From Clostridium_AT radicumherbarum (GTDB lineage: Bacteria; Bacillota; Clostridia; Clostridiales; Clostridiaceae): 64,000 nt of DNA. This document shows, one piece after another, positions 40,706-49,488 of the stretch. The position numbers and the translations under genes were made by a program. Location: contig NZ_JBJHZY010000001.1 in NCBI RefSeq assembly GCF_045310525.1, positions 310,001-374,000 on the forward strand, in the 5' to 3' direction. Every line of letters starts with the position of its first letter. Position 1 is the stretch's first letter. The notes beneath the pieces were generated by a model. That model was not told the DNA's origin. It saw nothing but the letters and a program-made list of their open reading frames with translations, and searched no databases.

Positions 40706-42001
40706 TTACAAGGTGTTATTTATCTTAATTATGGCATCTATCAAAAATTTTCCACTTTTACGACTTAAATTCCCATTAATAATAAAAACCTTAACTTGGG
40801 TTATGAAAGTATTAAGTTGATTTTTTGCAGCTTTTTTATTATTTTTATTAATTTGAGTCATTGCTTCATCTAATTTTTTAAGTAAATAATTTCCAAGTGC
40901 TCTGCCATTATTTCCTTCTGATATCGATTTATTTATCTTTAACTTAAGTGCTAATATTAATTCTTCAGGAGAAGGTGATGGATCTTTGGAAGTATTTTCA
41001 ATAACTGGATTGTTAATGGAGTTAGGAATATACTCATTACCGGGTATAGCAGCATTATTTGTTATAGTACCTTCACCGACAGATTTCTGTGAATCATTAT
41101 TTACTATGCTTAAGTTAGCGAAAGTAAATATATTTCCATAGCACATGATAACACCGTTACAAACAGCATATACCATACCACTTGGTGATGCACTTATAGA
41201 TTGAATCCCTTGATTCTCATTATTAGGAGTGCTCATAAATCCCCATCTATTACCATCATAGTAAAGGATAGAGGTACTAGTTACAGCATATACATTTGTT
41301 GGTGAAATGCAATAAATACCTGTAATAGCTAAGTTTGTACCGGAAAACATATTTGACCACTCATTGCCATTATAATGTAATATTGTTCCATTATTACCTG
41401 ATACAAATATATCATAATGAGAAGTTCCACTTATGCTATACAAATCCTCAATTGAATTGCTATTCATTGTCTTCCAATTAGCCCCGTCAAAGTGATATAT
41501 AAATCCAATCTCATTAATGGCAAATATATCATTATCTGAAGTTCCCCAAATATTAGTAAATCGTGATGTGCTAGAGTAATCGGTGTATACAGGCTCTAAA
41601 TTTACACCATCGAAGTGCTCTATTCTATTTGCCGATGTAATATAAATGTTATTAGCAGAAGATCCCCAGATACCAGTGACATCGTAAAGGTCTTCATCAA
41701 AATAATTGGAATTACTCCAAGAAACTCCGTCATAATGGATTACAGTATCATTGTTTCCGATTGCAAAAATATCATTAGGTGATAATCCCCATACCCCTTT
41801 AAGGCATATATCTGGTAATGTTAGATTGCTTAATGACATAGGTGTCCAATTTACACCATCATAATGAAGAATGCCTGCACTCCTATTATTATTTTCATCT
41901 GAATAAACACCAACTGCAAATATATCGCTGTCCGAAAAAGCTAATATGTCATACATGCTATATTGAGAGTCATTATACATAATGGACCATTCTCTTTCCA
42001 C
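40706..42001 (-). CDS. beta-propeller repeat protein with C-terminal FIMAH-like domain
   Basis: The protein has 431 residues. About seven repeats of the type IWGSSxNDIFAxGxxGTIxHYDGxxW fill residues 5-290 (for example LKGVWGLSPNDIFAIG and ISGTSHYDIFVSG), predicting a beta-propeller. A Ser/Asn/Pro linker follows, then an 85-residue helical region (ELILALKLKINKSIS...FITQVKVFIINGNLS) similar to the FIMAH domain that ends both giant glycosidases in this window. No signal peptide is seen, although FIMAH proteins are usually exported, so the true N-terminus could be missing. Function unknown; adhesion or carbohydrate contact is a guess. Confidence 0.75.
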   Translation of the reverse strand: MEREWSIMYNDSQYSMYDILAFSDSDIFAVGVYSDENNNRSAGILHYDGVNWTPMSLSNLTLPDICLKGVWGLSPNDIFAIGNNDTVIHYDGVSWSNSNYFDEDLYDVTGIWGSSANNIYITSANRIEHFDGVNLEPVYTDYSSTSRFTNIWGTSDNDIFAINEIGFIYHFDGANWKTMNSNSIEDLYSISGTSHYDIFVSGNNGTILHYNGNEWSNMFSGTNLAITGIYCISPTNVYAVTSTSILYYDGNRWGFMSTPNNENQGIQSISASPSGMVYAVCNGVIMCYGNIFTFANLSIVNNDSQKSVGEGTITNNAAIPGNEYIPNSINNPVIENTSKDPSPSPEELILALKLKINKSISEGNNGRALGNYLLKKLDEAMTQINKNNKKAAKNQLNTFITQVKVFIINGNLSRKSGKFLIDAIIKINNTL

Positions 42002-42137
42002 TTCTAAAGACCTCCTTACAAGAAATCATTTATAAATAGCAATTATTTTACTTGATATATTATATGGTGTATTAACTGGAAGGTACCACTAAGAAGGTAG
42101 CAATAACATTTTAATAAAAAATTGAGGACTTTATGAT

Positions 42138-43298
42138 TTACACTTTTTCAGCATAAAATTTTAGGGCTTCTCCAATAAATTTAGATGCACCATCTCCATA
42201 TTTCTTATCCAATACTTTTTTATAAGTAGACTCTGACATATACTGCTCTGCCTGATAACTCCAATAATTTTCTCCAACCTCTACTTTTAAAGTTTCATGC
42301 TGCTTTTGTGTCTCATCTACTATCTCAGAAATAATTTCTTGAATTTCCTTTGAGAAAGGATCTTTATATAAGTCAGCTGTAAGTTTTTTATATAGTGTTT
42401 CTATTTTAGGCTCATAATCTCCCAAATAAATTTTTAAAGCATTTCCAATAAATTTAGATGCACCATTTCCATATTTTTTATCAACTTCTTCTATCCAATC
42501 AGGAAACATTAAGTAAAGTCGTACCATAGTGTACCAATAATAGTCTCCCATATTAGTTTTAAAAGCTTCATAATCTTTTTTAGCTGTATTAGTTATTTCA
42601 CCAGCAATTTGTTGAATTTCCTTTGAAGAAGGATCTTTGCTTAAGTCAGCTGTAAGCTTTTTATATAGTTCTTTTAATTTAGGATGCTTATCATGAAGAC
42701 AATCCTTTTTAAACTCATCAATTTGTTCTGCTTTAGTTATTGCCAGACTATTATTTAAATTTTTCTTTACAGCTTCAGTATATTTTTTTATGCTTCCATA
42801 TTCTTTTATAGCCATATTGGCAAGATTTGATTCCCCAGCCTTTATTTTTTCAATCATTTCATCAAATTTATCTACACTTCCAAACTGCCTAATTACTTTA
42901 TCTTTATTTTCTTTCTTAAATTCTTCTAGTACATTATAATATTCACTCATATCAAATTCTTTAAAACTCATCCTATTCGCTCCTTTTAAGGTTTTATTTA
43001 TAAGCTCTATCAAACCATTTAATCGATCCCTTTTTAAAATGATTAGTTTCTTATGATTTTCTAGTGCTTTCATCTTATCAAAGCCAGAACTAGTTATGAT
43101 TTCTTTAATTTCCTTTAGTGGTAAATCAAGTTCCTTAAAAAATAAAATCTGCTGCAGAGTTTCAAGAGCTTCATCATCATAAAGTCTATAACCTGCTTCC
43201 GTTAATTTAGTTGGTTTTAATAATCCAATCTTATGGTAGTGGTGCAGCATACGTACACTTATTCCTGTTAAATCCGAAACTTGTTTTATTGTTCTCAT
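42138..43298 (-). CDS. MerR-family regulator with tandem TipAS-like effector domains
   Basis: The protein has 386 residues. The MerR winged helix (IKQVSDLTGISVRMLHHYHKIGLL) and dimerisation coiled coil fill 1-110. Ordinary TipA-like proteins have one antibiotic-binding TipAS domain (about 250 residues in total). Here the C-terminal half is duplicated: LYKKLTADLSKDPSSKEIQ...KKYGNGASKFIGNALKIY at about 214-296, and LYKKLTADLYKDPFSKEIQ...KKYGDGASKFIGEALKFY at about 303-383. The DNA of the two copies is also clearly similar, so the duplication is fairly recent. A MerR-style 19-bp-spacer promoter precedes it, implying autoregulation by an amphipathic drug or peptide. Confidence 0.92.
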   Translation of the reverse strand: MRTIKQVSDLTGISVRMLHHYHKIGLLKPTKLTEAGYRLYDDEALETLQQILFFKELDLPLKEIKEIITSSGFDKMKALENHKKLIILKRDRLNGLIELINKTLKGANRMSFKEFDMSEYYNVLEEFKKENKDKVIRQFGSVDKFDEMIEKIKAGESNLANMAIKEYGSIKKYTEAVKKNLNNSLAITKAEQIDEFKKDCLHDKHPKLKELYKKLTADLSKDPSSKEIQQIAGEITNTAKKDYEAFKTNMGDYYWYTMVRLYLMFPDWIEEVDKKYGNGASKFIGNALKIYLGDYEPKIETLYKKLTADLYKDPFSKEIQEIISEIVDETQKQHETLKVEVGENYWSYQAEQYMSESTYKKVLDKKYGDGASKFIGEALKFYAEKV

Positions 43299-43387
43299 AA
43301 CTTCACCCCAAACTTTGATTTTAGAGCCTTAATACCACCTAATGCTCTGCCGGCTGAGCTTTATTAGCATTATCAACCTCTAATTTA

Positions 43388-43418
43388 ATATTACACTATG
43401 ACATAATGTCAGGGTCAA
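43388..43418 (-). promoter_or_regulatory. MerR-type promoter with 19-bp spacer and operator palindrome
   Basis: On the minus strand TTGACC (43418-43413) and TAATAT (43393-43388) are 19 bases apart, the over-long spacing that MerR regulators correct on activation. The spacer carries the perfect palindrome TGACATtATGTCA. It drives the TipA-like gene itself. Confidence 0.8.
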
Positions 43419-43434
43419 CACTTTTATAAAATTT

Positions 43435-43474
43435 AAACAGCGTTAATATTCACATATATTAACGCTGTTTTTTG
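43435..43474 (-). terminator. terminator of the TPR membrane protein gene
   Basis: AAACAGCGTTAATAT pairs with ATATTAACGCTGTTT; T-tracts flank both sides, so it can also act on the plus strand. Confidence 0.8.
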
Positions 43475-43557
43475 TCCTTCTGCTTAACTAAAACAGGCAA
43501 ATAATCGCAATTCCCATATATACAGGTTGTCCAAAAGTTACGATATTTTTCATATAA

Positions 43558-44673
43558 TTACTTATTTATCATAAGTAGATTAATTATTTCTATAATTAAT
43601 AAAAAAATAAAAAGGATTATTATTTTTTTATTTTTATTAACTTGCTTAGCGTTAAAGTTATAAGAAAGTATTTCGTCATCATTTATAGAAGTATTTAGTT
43701 CATTATATTTTACCTTGCTACCTTTATTCTGGATTAACAATTGAAACCTTTCATCACTTTTGACCTTTTCATAAATTCCATCTTCAATGTCTTCGTTGTC
43801 AATACTGAGTCCTTTTTTCTCTAAGAAAATTTCGAAATTTTTATAAAAGCCATCATAGTTATCTTGAATAAGATTAATTTCAGCTAAAATTTTATATGAG
43901 AAAAAATCATATGGATCTAGTTCAATAGCTTTTAAAGCATAATCCCTTGACAATTGAGTATTTCCGATCATTTTTTGTAAGTAAGCATAGCTTTTATAAA
44001 TATTAGCTTTTACCAAGGTTTCTGAAGTTTTCATTTTTATATTAAGTGCTTTAGATAGAAAATCATCGGCTTTAGCATATTCTTTTGATTTAATATATAT
44101 AGTACCTAAATTGTTGTATGCAGTGCAGAGATTTTTTGATTTACCTAAAAATTCTCCACTCACAAGTTCAATTGCTCTGTTTAAGTTCTCTATAGCTCTT
44201 TCATATTCGTTAGTATGTAAATAGAACCACCCCAGGTTTGTATAAGCAACGCTGGATTTAGGTTTTAGTTCTACTGCCTTTAAAAAATATTTAAGTGCTT
44301 TGTCATATTGTTTAAGCTCAGTATATACAACTCCAGCTTTTACAATATTAATTAAAGGAAGCTTTTTAATTTTACAGGAATCCACTAAATCCTGTAAGGC
44401 TAAATCAAATTTTCTTATTCTTAAATAAACCATTCCTCTATAAGCTAAAGGCAAGGCCTTTACAGTTTTATTTGAACTCTTTAAAGATCTTGAGAAAAGC
44501 TCTATTGCTTTTTCAGCATCTCCATTATTTACAAGATAAGCCCCCTTATTTAGAACTTTGAAATTTCTGATAGTCATATAGGCTATCATTAATGAAAAGA
44601 TAAAAAATACAGTTAAAAATCCCCAAAACGCAAACTCACTTTTTTTATAGGCTATTAAAATAATTGCAAACAT
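43558..44673 (-). CDS. TPR-repeat membrane protein, N-terminus uncertain
   Basis: The protein has 371 residues from the ATG at 44671-44673. Helices: a partial hydrophobic segment at 1-9, a second at about 15-33, five or six TPR units at about 45-290 (KALKYFLKAVELKPKSSVAYTNLGWFYLHTNEYERAIENL in overlapping units), and a C-terminal anchor (IIILFIFLLIIEIINLLMI). No ribosome binding site precedes the ATG. A good AAGGAGG lies 31 bases further upstream, followed by a TTG whose frame joins this gene if one A is added to the AAAA near 44690. That would give MKREKAFLTLYALMFAIILIAY and complete the first membrane helix. Confidence 0.75.
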   Translation of the reverse strand: MFAIILIAYKKSEFAFWGFLTVFFIFSLMIAYMTIRNFKVLNKGAYLVNNGDAEKAIELFSRSLKSSNKTVKALPLAYRGMVYLRIRKFDLALQDLVDSCKIKKLPLINIVKAGVVYTELKQYDKALKYFLKAVELKPKSSVAYTNLGWFYLHTNEYERAIENLNRAIELVSGEFLGKSKNLCTAYNNLGTIYIKSKEYAKADDFLSKALNIKMKTSETLVKANIYKSYAYLQKMIGNTQLSRDYALKAIELDPYDFFSYKILAEINLIQDNYDGFYKNFEIFLEKKGLSIDNEDIEDGIYEKVKSDERFQLLIQNKGSKVKYNELNTSINDDEILSYNFNAKQVNKNKKIIILFIFLLIIEIINLLMINK

Positions 44674-45019
44674 TAACGCATAAAGCGTTAGAAATGCTTT
44701 TCTCGTTTCAACTACCTCCTTATTTAATAAACTTGTGTATACTCATAATACATTAAACTTTTTAATAAAAATCATCTGATTTAAAACTGTGATTTAATCT
44801 TTATGAAAATTATATCATAATACAGTAATTACGATTGTATGAATAATATGTTGTCGCAAATAATTAAAATAGTTATAGGAAATATTCTTTATGGTTTATT
44901 TATGTAAATCTTTGATAACAAGTATTGAATAAATCTCTATATTAATTAAAATAATAGATAAGATAAATCAAAAGGAAAATGTAATAAAGATAAACGAATT
45001 CAAAAATTAGGAGGTTAAT
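44674..45019. other. intergenic region with divergent promoters
   Basis: These 346 bases are AT-rich. They contain the AAGGAGG discussed for the TPR gene, the right copy of the 24-bp repeat, and the AGGAGG of the VOC gene at about 45009. Nothing else is recognised. Confidence 0.5.
44920..44943 (+). repeat. 24-bp direct repeat, right copy
   Basis: Exact match to 40580-40603; see that entry. Confidence 0.6.
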
Positions 45020-45415
45020 ATGGGGAGAGTAGTTCATTTTGAAATTCATGTAGATGACATGGAGCGTGCTAAGAAGTTTTATGGAGAGGTATTTGGATGG
45101 ACCTTTGAAGATTGGAGCGATTATGCTGGAACTCCTTATTTTGGGGCTGTAACTGGGGACTCAAAGGAGCTGGGAATTAACGGGGCTTTGATGAAACGTC
45201 AAGGTGTTTCCCCTGTATCAGGTCAGGCTTTGAATGGCTATGCATGTACAATGGGAGTTGAAGACTACGATTCAACTGAAACCAAAATTCTTAATAATGG
45301 CGGCAAGGTAGCATTGCCAAAATACGCCCTACCCGGAATGGCGTGGCAGGGATATTATATTGACACTGAAGGTAATGTTTTTGGTATACATCAGCCAGAT
45401 GAGAATGCAAAATAG
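45020..45415 (+). CDS. VOC-family (glyoxalase/bleomycin-resistance fold) protein
   Basis: The protein has 131 residues and two beta-alpha-beta-beta-beta modules. The start VHFEIHVDDMERAKKFYGEVFGWTF and the end GMAWQGYYIDTEGNVFGIHQPD are typical of the PF00903-type VOC family, with His7 and a later Glu or His as possible metal ligands. Such single-gene proteins often bind or detoxify small molecules; the substrate is unknown. AGGAGG lies 6 bases before the ATG. Confidence 0.88.
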   Translation: MGRVVHFEIHVDDMERAKKFYGEVFGWTFEDWSDYAGTPYFGAVTGDSKELGINGALMKRQGVSPVSGQALNGYACTMGVEDYDSTETKILNNGGKVALPKYALPGMAWQGYYIDTEGNVFGIHQPDENAK

Positions 45416-45459
45416 TATTTTTTATTACTTAAATTCTAAGTCAAAATCCAGGATTATTT

Positions 45460-45488
45460 AAAAAGCCGCATGTATTGCGGTTTTTTTA
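45460..45488 (+). terminator. terminator after the VOC gene
   Basis: AAAAGCCGCA/TGCGGTTTTTTT form a compact stem with an ideal T-tract. Confidence 0.9.
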
Positions 45489-45605
45489 CGCATAAATAGC
45501 ACTTCAGCATTTATAGACCACTTTGTCATATAGTGGTATAATCTTATTGATAATAATTATTAATTATTACTTCCTAATAATTAATAACCGAAAGAAAGGA
45601 ACACT

Positions 45606-46409
45606 ATGGAGAAAGTAAAGCTTTTAGAAATGATTAAGATTAATCCAAATACTATAGCAGCTATAGATAACCCAACAGATGAGATGAAATTACTTGCCAT
45701 AAAGATAAATGGTCTTATGTTAAAATATATAGATAAGCCAACAAGAGAAATGCAGGAATTAGCTATGGAAAATAACCCTGCAGCCATTAAATTTATAAGT
45801 GACCCAACTGAAGAAATGATGATAAAAGCTGTAAGTGCTGGATGGCCAAACTTAGAGTATATTAAAAATCCAACGATGTCGGTAATAAATTTAGCTGTAA
45901 GTGAGGCTGGATGGGCTATTAGATATGTTAATAATCCAAGTGAGGAATTGCAATTATTAGCTGTAAGAAAAAATTATGATTCTATAAGGCTTATAAAAGA
46001 GCCCTTTGAGAGTGTGCAAGAAGAGGCAGTAAAAATAAGCTATGATGCACTAAGATATATAAAATCACCTACCTATAATACAGAGCTAATAGCTGTAAAA
46101 AATAATGAGGAAGCTATTAAGTTTATAAACGATTTAGACAAGAAGAAGATACTAGAGTTTCTAAAGATTAATATTTTAGTTATTAAATATGTAATGAAGG
46201 AAGTTTCTAAAGAAGAATTAGAAGAAGTATTAAAGGGTGAATTATCAAAGGAAGATGTGGAAGAAAAATATGTAAGAGACTTCTTAAATTATAATACCTT
46301 AGATAAGGACAGTGACATTATGGAAATGGATAAGATAATGTTTATTTATAAATATGGAAGTAAGAAGGCAAAGAAAATAGCTGTAGATGAGAAGCTTAAG
46401 ATAATATAG
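45606..46409 (+). CDS. short-repeat protein of the MoxR/VWA operon
   Basis: The protein has 267 residues. Residues about 10-185 consist of six to seven copies of a 22-25 residue unit of the form NPTxEMxxLAxxxNxxAIKYI (for example DKPTREMQELAMENNPAAIKFI, in parts, and NNPSEELQLLAVRKN). The unit resembles DUF4116-type or phage-associated helical repeats and should form a solenoid. The C-terminal 80 residues are charged and helical. It is first in an operon with a MoxR AAA ATPase and a metallopeptidase-like/VWA protein, so it may be the substrate-recognition or adaptor part. Function unknown. Confidence 0.75.
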   Translation: MEKVKLLEMIKINPNTIAAIDNPTDEMKLLAIKINGLMLKYIDKPTREMQELAMENNPAAIKFISDPTEEMMIKAVSAGWPNLEYIKNPTMSVINLAVSEAGWAIRYVNNPSEELQLLAVRKNYDSIRLIKEPFESVQEEAVKISYDALRYIKSPTYNTELIAVKNNEEAIKFINDLDKKKILEFLKINILVIKYVMKEVSKEELEEVLKGELSKEDVEEKYVRDFLNYNTLDKDSDIMEMDKIMFIYKYGSKKAKKIAVDEKLKII

Positions 46410-46421
46410 GAGTGAAACAAA

Positions 46422-47552
46422 ATGAATTTTATAGATACAATAAAAAGTGTTGACCTGGTACTAGCAACAGGAGAAGTGCCTTTAATAGTAGGTGAAAGCG
46501 GAATAGGAAAAACTGCTTTGGCAAAGGATATTGCCAGGGAAAATAATTGGAGTCTAATTGTCATAGATGGAAATCTTCTTAAGGAGGGTGAAATAGGCGG
46601 TCTTCCAACTATAGAAGCTTATGCAGCAGTAAATGCTAAGGGAGAAATGGTAGAAAAGAAAACTACAGTATATGCCATCCATAATAAGTTAAGGGAAATT
46701 GACGAGGTAATATCCAAAGGGAAAACAGTGCTTTTATTTATTGACGAGATAAATCGCTGTGAACATACAGTACAGCAGGAGCTTATGAACTTAATATTAA
46801 ATAGAGAAATTAATGGATATAGGTTACATGAGGGAGTAAAAATACTAGCAGCCATGAATCCTTCAAGTAAATATGGCTCGGATTTTGATTACCAGGTTGT
46901 GGATATGGATGCAGCACAAGAAAATAGATTTGTGTGGTTATACATGGAGCCTGATTACGTGCAGTGGTTAGATTGGGCAATAGATGCAGGGCTTGATCAA
47001 AAGATTATAGAGTTTATCGGGACTTTCCCGGAATATTTGAACAAAGCAAATGAGGATGATATAAGAGCCACTCCAAGAAGCTATGAAAGAATTTCTAAGC
47101 TTTATAAAATTTATAAGGAGAAAAAAGCTTCAATACCTAGAGCGGTGTTTTTAAATGTTATTAAAGGAAATGTAGGAAAACTTATAGCAGAAGAATTTAT
47201 TAGCTTTGTGGAAGCAGATTATAGTCCTCTTATATCTTATGAAGATGTTTTTTCAGGAGCTTCTCTTAATGAGGCAGTTATTGATAGAATAAGGAAGGAA
47301 AGTCATACAAGGCTTTATTTATCCGCTAAGAATATTCTAAAAAGCTTAGAAACAAATGTAAAGGACAAGGATTTTGACTCAAGTTATTATGTTAATAGGT
47401 TTATTGAGTTTTTAAAAATATATCCTGTTGATTTAATGATAGGAATCATGAAGGACATTAAAAATAGCTATACAGAAGTTTATAAATATGCAATAGAAAA
47501 TGAAGCCTTTGTAGAAGCGTATTTTGAAGCCTACAGCTTAATAAGGGGATAA
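46422..47552 (+). CDS. MoxR-type AAA+ ATPase
   Basis: The protein has 376 residues. Walker A VGESGIGKTALAKDIA (about 24-39), Walker B LLFIDEINRCEHTVQQELM, sensor 1 ILAAMNPSSKYG and an arginine-finger/sensor region DIRATPRSYERI are visible. MoxR ATPases act as remodelling chaperones together with VWA-domain proteins, and such a protein is encoded 3 bases downstream. GGAGTG precedes the ATG, 12 bases after the repeat-protein stop. The client is unknown. Confidence 0.92.
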   Translation: MNFIDTIKSVDLVLATGEVPLIVGESGIGKTALAKDIARENNWSLIVIDGNLLKEGEIGGLPTIEAYAAVNAKGEMVEKKTTVYAIHNKLREIDEVISKGKTVLLFIDEINRCEHTVQQELMNLILNREINGYRLHEGVKILAAMNPSSKYGSDFDYQVVDMDAAQENRFVWLYMEPDYVQWLDWAIDAGLDQKIIEFIGTFPEYLNKANEDDIRATPRSYERISKLYKIYKEKKASIPRAVFLNVIKGNVGKLIAEEFISFVEADYSPLISYEDVFSGASLNEAVIDRIRKESHTRLYLSAKNILKSLETNVKDKDFDSSYYVNRFIEFLKIYPVDLMIGIMKDIKNSYTEVYKYAIENEAFVEAYFEAYSLIRG

Positions 47553-47555
47553 ATT

Positions 47556-48971
47556 ATGGAAGTTAATTTTGATAATACAGTAAAGGGGCTTTATGATAAG
47601 GCATATAAAATTATAGATACTTTCTTAAAAGAAAATCGTTATTATGAGGAAGCAAAGATAAGTGTACCAGAAGAATTTAAGATAGAGTTTTTTAGCCTTG
47701 TAAATAAGGTTAATTTAGGTCTTATGGAAGACAAGGATAATTTCTACGGATATTTTTTGTTTCAAATGTCAAGAGAGATAAGATTTGATATAAGCAGTCC
47801 CACAGCTGTGAATTTTAAGGGAGCTAAATATGTTATATATTTTAATCCCATAATTTTTTTAACTCTTAATATAGAGCAAATGGAAAGTACAATAAAGCAT
47901 GAAATACTTCATATATTATCTATGCATTTAATAAGAGCAAGGGAATTTAAGGGAAGGTTCAGTAAAATAGCTATTAATATGGCAATGGATGTAGTGGTAA
48001 ATAAATATTTGAATGATTTACCTCCTTATGCCACTACTTTAGAATGGGTAAATTTAAATTATTCCTTAAAGCTTAAGCCCTTTGAGCCCTTTGAATATTA
48101 TGTGGAAAAGCTTCAAATTGCCATAGCTTTACTAGAAGAAGATAAGGATGCTGCAGAGGATGATAGTGATTTTGAGCAAAGCAACAAAGATGACAATATA
48201 GAAACTGAATATAGCCCTGAAAAAACCCATGACCTTTGGGAAGGTTCCAGTGATATAGATGAAAAAACACTTAATGAATTTACTGAGAAGTTTGTAAGTA
48301 ATTCTGAAAAAGGTACAATACCTGCCTATTTAGAAGGTATGATAGCGGCACTTAAAAACAGTAATGGGGAAATTCCTTGGAATTTATATCTTCATAGGTT
48401 AATGGGGACTATTGAAAGTAATAAAAAGAAGACTATAACTAGAAGAAATAGAAGGCAGCCAAATAGGCTAGATTTAAGAGGAGAGCTTCGCAGCCATAAA
48501 CCCCAAATTGCTGTTGCACTCGATATAAGCGGAAGCATTAGTGATGAGGAATTTAAGCAGGCAACTAAAGAAGTACTGAGTATTGTAAAAAATTATAATC
48601 ATGAAATTACTATTATAGAATGTGATGCTGAAATTAGACGTTCCTACAAAGTTAAATCTATAAAGGACATAAAAGAAAGAAGCAATATAAGTGGCGGTAC
48701 TAGGTATTCTCCAGTTTTTGAATATGCTAACAATAATAAGGTTAATTTGTTAGTGTACTTTACTGATGGGAAAGGTGAAGATGAGCTTCAAGTAAAACCT
48801 AAGGGATATAGTGTTTTATGGGTTATTTCTGGTAGAGGAGAGAAGCTCTCCTTAAAGGAGCCCTTTGGAGCAGTTAAGAAACTAAGTAATATTGAAATAA
48901 AAGATGACACACCAGATTTAAAAGATGTTATAAGAGATGGGTTTTCAATGAATAATCAGGAGAGAATATAA
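47556..48971 (+). CDS. DUF2201-like protein: metallopeptidase-like domain plus VWA domain
   Basis: The protein has 471 residues. The N-terminal domain contains STIKHEILHILSMHL, a complete HExxH zinc-protease motif (HEILH). A variable acidic linker (about 195-240) leads to a C-terminal VWA domain at about 325-471 with MIDAS motif VALDISGSISDEEF and GGTRYSPVF, LVYFTDGKGEDE. This is the usual partner of MoxR ATPases. It may be a regulated protease or an activator without catalysis; the presence of HExxH favours activity. The start codon lies 3 bases after the ATPase stop. Confidence 0.88.
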   Translation: MEVNFDNTVKGLYDKAYKIIDTFLKENRYYEEAKISVPEEFKIEFFSLVNKVNLGLMEDKDNFYGYFLFQMSREIRFDISSPTAVNFKGAKYVIYFNPIIFLTLNIEQMESTIKHEILHILSMHLIRAREFKGRFSKIAINMAMDVVVNKYLNDLPPYATTLEWVNLNYSLKLKPFEPFEYYVEKLQIAIALLEEDKDAAEDDSDFEQSNKDDNIETEYSPEKTHDLWEGSSDIDEKTLNEFTEKFVSNSEKGTIPAYLEGMIAALKNSNGEIPWNLYLHRLMGTIESNKKKTITRRNRRQPNRLDLRGELRSHKPQIAVALDISGSISDEEFKQATKEVLSIVKNYNHEITIIECDAEIRRSYKVKSIKDIKERSNISGGTRYSPVFEYANNNKVNLLVYFTDGKGEDELQVKPKGYSVLWVISGRGEKLSLKEPFGAVKKLSNIEIKDDTPDLKDVIRDGFSMNNQERI

Positions 48972-49488
48972 TGATATATCCAACTTGCCAGTTCAACTTT
49001 GGTATTTTTTGTCGGAAATATTTCTATTTATAAATTTGATAGAGAGTTATATCGAAAAAAATAAAAATAGGCTCAAAAATGTAAAACGAATAGGTGGTGT
49101 TTTAATATGCTTACTGTTATATACTTAAATTGGATATAACAGTAAGCATATGATTTTATAATAGGGCTGCAATATTTTTGTATTAGGAATAAGCAATATA
49201 CAAGTTTAGAACAATTAAACAGAAGAAATTTAAGGTTTAGGGGAGGAACTGCAAGAAGTCTGTCTTCTGTAAGAGATGTAAAACTCAAATTAAATTGACT
49301 AAAAATTACCGAAAAGGTTTTTTATTTTATAAGAACTGGTAATGATGTGATTATGAGTCCTAAAATTACAGAATAATTGGAGATTATCTGTATTTCTTTA
49401 GAAGAAATTTTTGAAGTTGAAGGTAGTAATATTAGAACAAGCTGTTATATTGTGGAGTCAAAAAATAGAATATAATGGGGGGAGCTAA
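48972..49488. other. intergenic region with hairpin and probable gene debris
   Basis: These 517 bases contain a perfect 18-bp inverted repeat (separate entry). Downstream are protein-like but broken frames on the plus strand: about 49190-49300 reads TSLEQLNRRNLRFRGG and on to VRDVKLKLN before TGA, and about 49385-49474 reads SLEEIFEVEGSNIRTSC before TAA. They lack starts and look like remnants of one or two genes. GGGGGGAG at about 49480 serves the GH31 gene. Confidence 0.4.
49105..49151. repeat. perfect 18-bp inverted repeat
   Basis: atatgcttactgttatat (49105-49122) is exactly mirrored by atataacagtaagcatat (49134-49151) around an 11-base loop. It has no good T-tract, so it is more than a standard terminator. 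It could be a terminator remnant, a mobile-element end or a regulator site. Confidence 0.75.

Noticed and set aside
49073..49288. minus-strand ORF in the intergenic region before GH31
   Set aside because: It has no start signals and crosses the inverted repeat; the plus-strand debris is more protein-like.
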